The notes beneath the pieces were generated by a model. It had not been told where the DNA came from. It searched no databases and saw only the letters and a program-made list of their open reading frames with translations. A DNA stretch of 8,248 bases from an uncultured Planctomycetota bacterium (lineage in GTDB: Bacteria; Planctomycetota; SZUA-567; JAFGNG01): positions 1 through 8,248 of the forward strand of contig CAMZKK010000188.1 in NCBI GenBank assembly GCA_947311175.1, in the 5' to 3' direction. The translations under genes were made by a program, and so were the position numbers. Position 1 is the first letter of the stretch. Each line of letters begins with the position of its first letter. This document shows, one piece after another, positions 1 to 6,035 of this stretch.

Positions 1-972
1 ATCAGTCAGTCCACTATTCTCCACCATAGTTACACAGTTCACGATGATAATGTCTATAATTTCCACTGCGAACATGGTGACTTCATCGGCCTTCGCAGAA
101 AGTTCCTCGAGGAGCTTCTTGTTTTCAGCACGGCATGGCAAGAAGTACAGATGGCTCGTCATCCAGACAGGCCACAAACTAGAGATTATATCAGAACGGT
201 TTTTTCTGAATTCACCGAATTACACGGCGACCGAGTATATGGAGATGATGCAGCAATTGTTACTGGATTTGGGAAAATAGGTAAACATAAAGTATTATTA
301 ATTGGTGAACACAAAGGACGAACGGTTGAAGAACGGCATATTTGTTATGCAGGTTGCCCACACCCTGAAGGATACAGAAAGGCGTTGCATAAGATGCAAC
401 TCGCAGAAAAATTTGAAATTCCTATCGTTACCTTTGTTGATACCAAAGGGGCATATCCCGGAACTGGTTCGGAAGAGCGTGGAGTAGGTCCGGCAATTGC
501 AGTCAACCTACGAGAAATGAGCAAACTCACCGTCCCAATAATTGTTATTGTCATTGGCGAAGGTGGTAGTGGAGGTGCCCTTGGTATTGCTGTCGGAGAC
601 AAAACTCTAATGCTTCAACATGCTTATTATTCAGTAATTTCACCGGAAGGCTGTGCCGCAATCTTATGGCGAGATGGCTCGAAAGCTCCAGAGGCTGCTG
701 CCGCATTAAAACTTACCAGTCGAGACCACATCAAAAATGGACTTATCGATGAAATTATTACCGAGCCAATTGGCGGTGCTCATCGAGATCCATCGACAAT
801 GGGGAAACTAATTGCCAAAGCAATAACCAAAAACTTAGACGAACTTCTCAAAATTCCAACCGACAAACTATTAAAAACGCGCTATGATAAGATTATGGCA
901 TTAGGTGAATATGAAGAAGCTACAGAAGAGCATCTTGCTGAAATTACCGGTAAAAAACCAGAAGAGAAATAA
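1..972 (+). CDS. accA: Acetyl-CoA carboxylase carboxyltransferase subunit alpha (left end unresolved)
   Basis: AccA pairs with AccD to form the cytoplasmic carboxyltransferase that moves CO2 from biotinyl-BCCP to acetyl-CoA, giving malonyl-CoA for fatty-acid synthesis. Family motifs are clear: WQEVQMARHPDRP (from about base 136), ELHGDR, PHPEGYRKAL, DTKGAYPG followed by EERG, the oxyanion-forming GEGGSGGAL, YSVISPEGCAAILWRD, and GGAHRDP near the C-terminus. The first in-frame ATG is at 151, inside the conserved ARHP motif, so it cannot be the true start. The frame is open to base 1 with no ATG, GTG or TTG, so I annotate a 5'-partial gene. Visible length is 323 codons, close to a normal full AccA (about 320). 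However, residues 1 to about 40 (His- and aromatic-rich) do not resemble the usual charged helical N-terminus, so the frame left of about base 115 may not be real accA. The stop lies 8 bases before the CBS-GGDEF gene. Identity is near certain; only the left boundary is in doubt. Confidence 0.93.
   Translation: MSQSTILHHSYTVHDDNVYNFHCEHGDFIGLRRKFLEELLVFSTAWQEVQMARHPDRPQTRDYIRTVFSEFTELHGDRVYGDDAAIVTGFGKIGKHKVLLIGEHKGRTVEERHICYAGCPHPEGYRKALHKMQLAEKFEIPIVTFVDTKGAYPGTGSEERGVGPAIAVNLREMSKLTVPIIVIVIGEGGSGGALGIAVGDKTLMLQHAYYSVISPEGCAAILWRDGSKAPEAAAALKLTSRDHIKNGLIDEIITEPIGGAHRDPSTMGKLIAKAITKNLDELLKIPTDKLLKTRYDKIMALGEYEEATEEHLAEITGKKPEEK
96..121. repeat. Near-palindrome at the atypical/typical boundary of the accA frame
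   Basis: The sequence is an imperfect inverted repeat centred between bases 108 and 109 on CTCGAG. Ten of 13 positions pair perfectly, including the inner five, and two of the other three are G-T. It lies where the reading frame changes from a non-AccA-like peptide to recognisable AccA. Its Leu/Glu-rich coding content alone could create such symmetry, so it may have no function. Confidence 0.4.
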
Positions 973-980
973 AAGACATT

Positions 981-1919
981 ATGAATGTTGGGGAAAACAT
1001 AAGAATCAATGACATCATGCACCGAAGTGTTGTCACAATTGAACCTAACAAAAGTGCAAGAGACTGTGCTGAGCTTATCTCAAAAGAACGCATAGGTTGT
1101 GTAATTGTAGTAGAAGACAAACAACCCATAGGAATAGTAACAGAGCGTGATTTTGTTTATCTTGTAAAAAATGAAATTTACAAGGATATAAGAGTTAAAG
1201 AATTTATGGTATGTCCAATCGTTACCGTTTCTCCAACCACTACTTTCTCGGATGCAATTGCAGTATTCAATAAAAACAAGATAAAAAGAGTCCCGGTTGT
1301 TTCCGATAATAAAATTGTCGGCCTACTTACCTTAAACAATATGCTTGGCTACTACCATTTACTCTTGACAGATTTGGAACGCAAAAAAAATCATCTTGAA
1401 ACTGAAATTGAAACTGATGATTTGACAGGAATTTACAATAAAAAATTTATTACATCTCAACTTAAGAATGAAATTTCTCGGTTAAATAAATTTGGTGGAC
1501 AATGTTCAGTCTTATTTTTAGATCTTGATCATTTCAAAAAAGTTAATGATATATATTCTCACTCTGCAGGCGATGTTGTCTTGATTGAATTTGCAAAGGT
1601 GATAAAGCAAGAATGTCGCAAGATAGATATCTTCGGTCGTTTTGGAGGTGAAGAATTTATTATTCTTGCCCGCAATCGAAAGGCAAGAAAGATTGTGCAA
1701 TTTGCTTCTCGCTTGTGCAAAGCGATAAGAAACCACAAGTTTTTATATGAAGTCAAAATCATCCCAATTACTGTCTCTATCGGAGTTAGCAATATCCTGC
1801 AGGCTGGTGATTCTGAGACCGCACTTAAAAGAGCGGATAAGGCACTGTATGCAGCAAAAGATTCGGGAAGAGATTGTGTCGGACTATGGACTAAAAATGA
1901 AATAACAATTACCAAATAA
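981..1919 (+). CDS. CBS-domain pair + GGDEF protein, predicted diguanylate cyclase
   Basis: This 312-residue soluble protein probably makes c-di-GMP from two GTP, under control of a nucleotide-binding Bateman module. Two CBS domains lie at about residues 11-62 and 73-126, each with the DIM/EFM opening and a GIVTERD- or GLLTLNN-type end. A charged linker (128-145) leads into a GGDEF domain (about 145-305). The domain has DDLTGIYNKK, LDLDHFKKVND, the active-site signature GGEEF (222-226) and ADKALYAAKDSGRD. RKID (213-216) sits five residues before GGEEF, exactly where the inhibitory RxxD I-site belongs, so product inhibition is expected. The usual YGH before AGD is YSH here (192-194), a small deviation. 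There is no signal peptide or membrane segment. CBS pairs commonly bind adenosyl compounds such as AMP, ATP or SAM; the ligand here cannot be read from sequence. The gene starts 8 bases after accA and ends 29 bases before pyrF, so co-transcription is likely. The Shine-Dalgarno is weak. Confidence 0.92.
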   Translation: MNVGENIRINDIMHRSVVTIEPNKSARDCAELISKERIGCVIVVEDKQPIGIVTERDFVYLVKNEIYKDIRVKEFMVCPIVTVSPTTTFSDAIAVFNKNKIKRVPVVSDNKIVGLLTLNNMLGYYHLLLTDLERKKNHLETEIETDDLTGIYNKKFITSQLKNEISRLNKFGGQCSVLFLDLDHFKKVNDIYSHSAGDVVLIEFAKVIKQECRKIDIFGRFGGEEFIILARNRKARKIVQFASRLCKAIRNHKFLYEVKIIPITVSIGVSNILQAGDSETALKRADKALYAAKDSGRDCVGLWTKNEITITK

Positions 1920-1948
1920 TCAAAATAAGAAAGCAAGGAACAAAAAAG

Positions 1949-2860
1949 ATGAAATCTAATTTTGCAGACAGACTCGCAAACGCATGCCGAACAAAAAAAA
2001 GTATAACCTGTGTTGGTCTAGACCCAAGGGTTGAAAAAATCCCACAAAGCCTAATGACAGGCACAAGCAACAAGGCAATAGCAGAAGCTACCGGTATTTT
2101 TTGCAAAGGAATTATTGATGCGGTTGCGGATATTGTTCCCGTGGTAAAACCAAACATTGCATACTTTGAAGCACTTGGAGTTGAGGGGATTAAGGTATAT
2201 TCATCTGTCTGTCAAACAGCACAAGACAAAGGTTTATTGGTAATTGGCGATGTCAAACGAGGTGATATCGGAACAACTGCCGAGAAATATGCTGCCGGAC
2301 TACTCGGAACTGGCGGAGAAAATACGCTTGCTAATCACGACGCAATTACCCTTAATGCCTACCTCGGAAGTGATGGCATAAAACCATTTATTGATGAGGC
2401 AGAAGAAAATGGACAAGGAATGTTTTTATTAGTAAAAACCAGCAACCCATCAAGTGCAGAAATTCAAAACCTCAAACTTGAAGGCGGTGATACCGTTGCC
2501 GAAAAAATGGCCGAGCTAGTAAGTGGTTGGGCAGAAAGGCTTTGTGGCAAAGAAGGTTTCTCAAGTATCGGTGCAGTAGTTGGAGCAACCCACGGTGAAG
2601 AATTATTTAAATTCAGAAAAATAATGCCAAAATCCCCATTCCTTCTCCCAGGCTATGGTGCCCAAGGAGCAGGGGCAAAAGATATTGTCGGAGCATTTAG
2701 TAGTGGTGGAAATGGCGGGGGGGTAAATGCAAGTCGTTCAATAATTTTTGCCTATGAAAAAAATAACAATTCAGACTATGCCCTTGCTGCAAGGAACGCA
2801 ACCATTGCAATGAATCAAGATTTGCTAAGTGCATTAGAAAACACCGGAAATGGATTTTAA
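1949..2860 (+). CDS. pyrF: Orotidine 5'-phosphate decarboxylase, type 2 (long form)
   Basis: PyrF converts orotidine 5'-monophosphate to UMP, the last step of de novo pyrimidine synthesis, in the cytoplasm. At 303 residues this is the long type 2 form rather than the roughly 230-residue E. coli form. Motifs run in the family order: CVGLDPR (21-27), VKPNIAYFEALG (66-77), the catalytic DVKRGDIGTT (101-110; K103 and the Asp residues form the catalytic charge network), TLNAYLGSDG (134-143), VKTSNPSS (162-169), GAVVGATHGEE (208-218) and the phosphate-binding LLPGYGAQGAG (232-242) followed by NASRSI (260-265). An AAGGA Shine-Dalgarno about 9 bases upstream supports the ATG start. It is last in the accA/GGDEF/pyrF run and converges on the lipoprotein gene 27 bases away. 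A run of seven G at about 2716-2722 is a possible sequencing-error spot, but the frame stays intact through the motifs on both sides. Confidence 0.97.
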   Translation: MKSNFADRLANACRTKKSITCVGLDPRVEKIPQSLMTGTSNKAIAEATGIFCKGIIDAVADIVPVVKPNIAYFEALGVEGIKVYSSVCQTAQDKGLLVIGDVKRGDIGTTAEKYAAGLLGTGGENTLANHDAITLNAYLGSDGIKPFIDEAEENGQGMFLLVKTSNPSSAEIQNLKLEGGDTVAEKMAELVSGWAERLCGKEGFSSIGAVVGATHGEELFKFRKIMPKSPFLLPGYGAQGAGAKDIVGAFSSGGNGGGVNASRSIIFAYEKNNNSDYALAARNATIAMNQDLLSALENTGNGF

Positions 2861-2887
2861 TATAAATTTCTCAGTTTGAATTTTGAA

Positions 2888-3181
2888 TTATTTGTGGTTG
2901 AGTTTTCTTTGACATAATGCTTTATATCTAGCCAACTCTCCATTCCGATAAGCAATTACTTCCTTACTTTTCCGAGGAAGATTTTTGATAATTGCTTCAG
3001 TGTGCGATATTTGGAATAATGCTGCTTCAAACTGCTCAATCTCCACTAACTGTCGAATTTGCGCTTGCAACATAGATAGCATTTCATTTTGATTGGCACG
3101 CTCAACATCGTTAAGTGAACTTTCTCCGCTACACCCACAAATAAACAAAAATATTAATCCGCAAATAAAATTTCTTAGCAT
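2888..3181 (-). CDS. Small predicted lipoprotein of unknown function
   Basis: I do not recognise a family for this 97-residue protein. The N-terminus looks like a lipoprotein signal peptide: basic start (MLRN), hydrophobic stretch FICGLIFLFI (5-14) and lipobox I-C-G-C, with the lipidated cysteine at C17 followed by Ser. The mature part of about 80 residues is predicted helical and charged, with Glu/Gln/Leu-rich stretches around residues 24-65 that could form a short coiled coil or helical hairpin, and a basic C-terminal end. A membrane anchor with the helical part on the outer side of the inner membrane, or sorting to the outer membrane, is inferred. It starts 9 bases after the mtnA stop and is last in the larC operon, so it is probably co-transcribed. 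The Shine-Dalgarno is poor, so translation may depend on coupling to mtnA. No intrinsic terminator is visible after it. The coding assignment rests on the lipobox and the tight operon fit. Confidence 0.78.
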   Translation of the reverse strand: MLRNFICGLIFLFICGCSGESSLNDVERANQNEMLSMLQAQIRQLVEIEQFEAALFQISHTEAIIKNLPRKSKEVIAYRNGELARYKALCQRKLNHK

Positions 3182-3190
3182 AAAATCAGC

Positions 3191-4228
3191 CTAAAGCCCA
3201 AAATGCTTTTTAATCGTTGTCATATTCGGCTTTTCTATAATTCCAAATTCGGTAATAATTCCTGAAATCAGTTTAGCGGGAGTCACATCAAATGCCGGAG
3301 AATAAACCGGCACACCTTTCGGGGCTGTTCGTTTACCAAAGCCACAGGTAACCTCTTCTGCCTTTCGCTCTTCAATTGGAATTTCCGAACCATTCTTCAA
3401 AGTAAAATCAAAAGTGCTTTTGGGGGCAGCAATATAAAATGGAATATTGTGTGCCTTCGCAAGCACAGCAACTGAATATGTCCCTATCTTATTAGCAGAA
3501 TCACCATTCAAGGCAATTCTATCAGCACCAGTTATTACAAGATCAATTTTCCCCTCTTTCATCACTTGCGCAGCCGTATTGTCACAAATAAGAGTTACCG
3601 GAATCTTTGCCTTCATTAATTCCCATGCAGTTAACCTTGAGCCCTGCAATAACGGTCTGGTTTCATCAGCAAATACAGAGATGTTTTTACCTGCACTATC
3701 AGCGGCATACATAACTGCCAAGGCAGTTCCATAGTCGGCAGTAGCAAGTCCACCTGCATTACAATGAGTTAAAATACATGCGCCTTTTCTAACAACTTTC
3801 AAACCATTTTTACCAATCGCTCGGCAAATCCGCTGATCTTCCTTAAATATTTTGTCTGCCTCTTTTTTCAGTGCTTCAATAATTTTTGATATATCTTTGT
3901 CTTTATTACTTTCGGCACAGAAAGTCATTCTGTCAAGTGCCCAAAACAAATTTACTGCCGTTGGTCGACTTGTCGATAAATACTTTGTTGTCTTATCTAA
4001 CTCACGTTTAAACTTTATCCAATTTTTTGCCTTTGAATCTTGAATACCAAGGATAACGCCATAAGCTGCCGCAATACCAATTGCCGGTGCACCTCTAACC
4101 GCAAGTCGTTTTATTGCTTGCCACATTTCCCCTGTTGTTTTAATCGTAATTACTTTGTATTTTTCCGGCAACAAAGTCTGCTCAATCATTTTAACAGATT
4201 TATTTTTCCATTCAATCGTCTTAATCAT
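3191..4228 (-). CDS. mtnA: S-methyl-5-thioribose-1-phosphate isomerase
   Basis: MtnA isomerises 5-methylthioribose-1-phosphate to 5-methylthioribulose-1-phosphate in methionine salvage (or the related MTA shunts). It belongs to the eIF2B-like fold family. The 345-residue length is normal. Motifs: VRGAPAIGIAAAYG (44-57), ILTHCNAGGLATADYG (152-167) with the catalytic Cys at 156, VFADETRPLLQGSRLTAWEL (185-204), DNTAAQVM (216-223) and TGADRIALNGDSANKIGTY (233-251) with the catalytic Asp at 236, then SPAFDVTP (310-317). These separate it from true eIF2B subunits and from ribose-1,5-bisphosphate isomerase, which share the fold. The start overlaps the end of purE by 8 bases (an ATGATTAA junction), and an AAGG Shine-Dalgarno lies 8 bases upstream within purE, so translational coupling is likely. 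No other MTA-salvage gene is in the window, so the route its product enters cannot be told. Confidence 0.96.
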   Translation of the reverse strand: MIKTIEWKNKSVKMIEQTLLPEKYKVITIKTTGEMWQAIKRLAVRGAPAIGIAAAYGVILGIQDSKAKNWIKFKRELDKTTKYLSTSRPTAVNLFWALDRMTFCAESNKDKDISKIIEALKKEADKIFKEDQRICRAIGKNGLKVVRKGACILTHCNAGGLATADYGTALAVMYAADSAGKNISVFADETRPLLQGSRLTAWELMKAKIPVTLICDNTAAQVMKEGKIDLVITGADRIALNGDSANKIGTYSVAVLAKAHNIPFYIAAPKSTFDFTLKNGSEIPIEERKAEEVTCGFGKRTAPKGVPVYSPAFDVTPAKLISGIITEFGIIEKPNMTTIKKHFGL

Positions 4229-4724
4229 TTAACTTACCTTGTAATTTTATATTTTTTTGTTCCACAACTTCCACCATTTCTTTTTTATACTCAACAAGCT
4301 TATCAGCAAGCACATCATTGCTCAAAGCCAGCATCTGAATAGCAAGCAAGGCTGCATTAGTTGCATTGCTAATCCCAACCGTTGCCACCGGAATACCTGA
4401 TGGCATCTGAACTGTAGCAAGCAAGGCATCAAGTCCTTTCAACGCACCATTTTCAACGGGGATACCAATTACCGGCAAAGTTGTATTTGCGGCAAGGACT
4501 CCACCGAGATGAGCAGCCAACCCGGCAGCGGCAATCAATACCCCATATCCATTTTCTCTAGCAGTAGTCGCAAAGTTATGGGCAGCATTAGGTGTTCGAT
4601 GGGCACTCATAACATGTGCAGTAAACTCAACATCAAATTTTTTAAAGATATCAAACGCCCCACCAAGACGCTCATAATCGGAATCGCTCCCCATTATTAT
4701 TGCTATTTTCTTTTGATTATTCAT
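4221..4724 (-). CDS. purE: N5-carboxyaminoimidazole ribonucleotide mutase (PurE)
   Basis: PurE class I converts N5-CAIR to CAIR in purine synthesis; it works with PurK, which is not in this window. The 167-residue length is typical. Diagnostic motifs are GSDSD (12-16), MSAHRTP (39-45, with the catalytic His at 42), AAAGLAAHLGGVLAA (65-79), PVIGIPVENGALKGLDALL (84-102) and VQMPSGIPVAT (105-115). The last two strings argue for true PurE rather than its paralogue LarB, which has a PurE-like domain and is the usual neighbour of larC. The usual 'HLPG' is HLGG here, a mild variation. AAAGGA five bases before the ATG fixes the start. The gene begins 12 bases after the larC stop and overlaps mtnA by 8 bases, so the three are clearly one operon. 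Confidence 0.95.
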   Translation of the reverse strand: MNNQKKIAIIMGSDSDYERLGGAFDIFKKFDVEFTAHVMSAHRTPNAAHNFATTARENGYGVLIAAAGLAAHLGGVLAANTTLPVIGIPVENGALKGLDALLATVQMPSGIPVATVGISNATNAALLAIQMLALSNDVLADKLVEYKKEMVEVVEQKNIKLQGKLND

Positions 4725-4736
4725 AAAAATCCTTTC

Positions 4737-5954
4737 TTATAATGCCAATTCTCTAGCTTTATATTCTACTTCATTGTAAATACTGTTAATATCTTTGCCT
4801 AAATCAAGAGCAAGAGCTTTACATTCTTCATATTCAGCAGAAAAAACAATAGGTTTATTGTTGAAAAATCCAACCTTTACGCCAATGGATTTTCCTTCTA
4901 TCTCAACTTCAATAATTTTTCGTTCGAGTATTTTTCTGTTAAGCCTTTGAACCCTAAACCCAAAAGTTTTTGTACAGGCAAAAATTTCCAATTCAACGTC
5001 ATTTTTTTCTTTTTCTTTTGTCAACACGGTAAGCTCAAATCCAGGCCTATTTTTTTTCATAATTATGGATTTCAAATAAACGTCAATGGCCCCAGCTTTT
5101 GATATTTGCTCAATGGCAAAAGCAATCTTTTCTCCTGAAATATCATCAATTACTGATGTTAGCTGGTAAACAATATCTTCATTTTTATCTTCTTCTGAAA
5201 TCAAGCTACCGATAATTGCCCGCACCACATTTGCTTGGTTTTTTAATTCCTTATTACCGGCACCATAACCAATGCTATCAATTGCAAGAGGAGGACAAAC
5301 ACCAAAATCGGTTGCTAACCCCTTTGCTAACGCAGCTCCGGTTGGAGTGCAAATTTCTGTGCCGGTATCAAGCTGGACAGTTGTGATTTTTTTCAAAATT
5401 TCAGCAGTTGCCGGAGCCGGCAAAGCCATTTTACCATGTGCACAATTTACAAACCCTGTTCCAACAGAGATGGGTGAACACGATATACTTTCAATCGCAA
5501 GCTCATCAATTGCAAGGCAGCAACCAACAATATCAACAATAGTATCAAAACCCGATATTTCATGAAAATGTACTTTATCTTTGGGTAAATTATGAACAGT
5601 TCCTTCCGCCTCGGCTATAATCTCAAAAATACGTAATGCATTTTTTTTGATGGAATTGTTTAATTTTGCGTTGTCTAATAACTTAACAATGTCTGGAAAA
5701 CATCTGACCGGTCCATGATGATGATGATGTCCATGATGTAGAGTATGCTGAGAATCAGCAAGTTCTTCAATAATCAACAATGAAGCACTTATTCCACAAC
5801 GCAATACTGTTTTTGATTCTAACTTAAATTCTTCGGTAATAAAACTTTGTAATTTTTCAGCTATCTTATCTAACGAAGCACCTGCACTCACAAGTGCAGA
5901 AAGAAGCATATCCCCGGCAATTCCATTTGTAGCATCGATATGAAGATGTTTCAT
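4737..5954 (-). CDS. larC: LarC-type nickel insertion protein (nickel-pincer cofactor maturation)
   Basis: LarC is the CTP-dependent nickel chelatase that inserts Ni into pyridinium-3,5-bisthiocarboxylate mononucleotide to make the nickel-pincer cofactor of lactate racemase and related enzymes. The 405-residue product carries the family opening LHIDATNGIAGDM (4-16) and a His-rich stretch (eight His in residues 70-80) likely to bind nickel. Next come VHFHEISGFDTIVDIVG (128-144), AHGKMALPAPATAEIL (172-187) and TPTGAALA (203-210). The C-terminal domain has VIDDISGE (268-275), MKKNRPG (299-305) and a T-x-GFR core (330-334). It is one intact frame; in Lactobacillus plantarum the gene is split and joined by ribosomal frameshifting. 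An AGAAGGA Shine-Dalgarno at 5968-5962, 7 bases from the ATG, fixes the start. It is first in the operon with purE, mtnA and the lipoprotein gene. No larB, larE or larA lies in the window, so the cofactor role here is inferred from the family alone. Confidence 0.94.
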   Translation of the reverse strand: MKHLHIDATNGIAGDMLLSALVSAGASLDKIAEKLQSFITEEFKLESKTVLRCGISASLLIIEELADSQHTLHHGHHHHHGPVRCFPDIVKLLDNAKLNNSIKKNALRIFEIIAEAEGTVHNLPKDKVHFHEISGFDTIVDIVGCCLAIDELAIESISCSPISVGTGFVNCAHGKMALPAPATAEILKKITTVQLDTGTEICTPTGAALAKGLATDFGVCPPLAIDSIGYGAGNKELKNQANVVRAIIGSLISEEDKNEDIVYQLTSVIDDISGEKIAFAIEQISKAGAIDVYLKSIIMKKNRPGFELTVLTKEKEKNDVELEIFACTKTFGFRVQRLNRKILERKIIEVEIEGKSIGVKVGFFNNKPIVFSAEYEECKALALDLGKDINSIYNEVEYKARELAL

Positions 5955-5993
5955 ACATTCATCCTTCTTTGTTAACTATTAGTTTTAAATTGT

Positions 5994-6026
5994 AAAAAAA
6001 GGGCTGATTAGACCAGCCCTTTTTTT
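5994..6026. terminator. Bidirectional-type intrinsic terminator hairpin
   Basis: A perfect 13-bp inverted repeat has GGGCTG (6001-6006) pairing with CAGCCC (6014-6019), a 7-base loop, and flanking tracts of seven A (5994-6000) and seven T (6020-6026) that extend the stem. Because of the A and T tracts it can act on either strand. On the - strand it lies 9 bases after the stop of the HEAT/receiver-like gene, so its natural job is to end that transcript before the larC operon. Nothing on the + strand obviously needs it. Confidence 0.88.
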
Positions 6027-6035
6027 ACACTCTTA

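Noticed and set aside
44..280. A 78-residue + strand ORF overlapping the start of accA
   Set aside because: Its second half overlaps strong AccA coding sequence in another frame, and its Ser-rich product is what the opposite strand of a Glu/Lys-rich region gives. No family motif or Shine-Dalgarno is visible.
151..972. ATG at 151 as the accA start
   Set aside because: It falls inside the conserved VQMARHPDRP motif, and the recognisable family sequence TAWQEVQ precedes it in frame, so it is an internal methionine.
4221..4724. Reading the PurE-like gene as larB because it adjoins larC
   Set aside because: It is short (167 residues), starts directly with GSDSD, and has the PurE-specific SAHRTP and VQMPSGIPVAT motifs; LarB carries an extra N-terminal domain and different active-site strings.
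5969..5996. Possible - strand promoter for larC (TTTACA, 16 bases, TAACAA)
   Set aside because: The -10 match is poor, and transcription from it would begin at or within the Shine-Dalgarno at 5968-5962, leaving no usable ribosome site.
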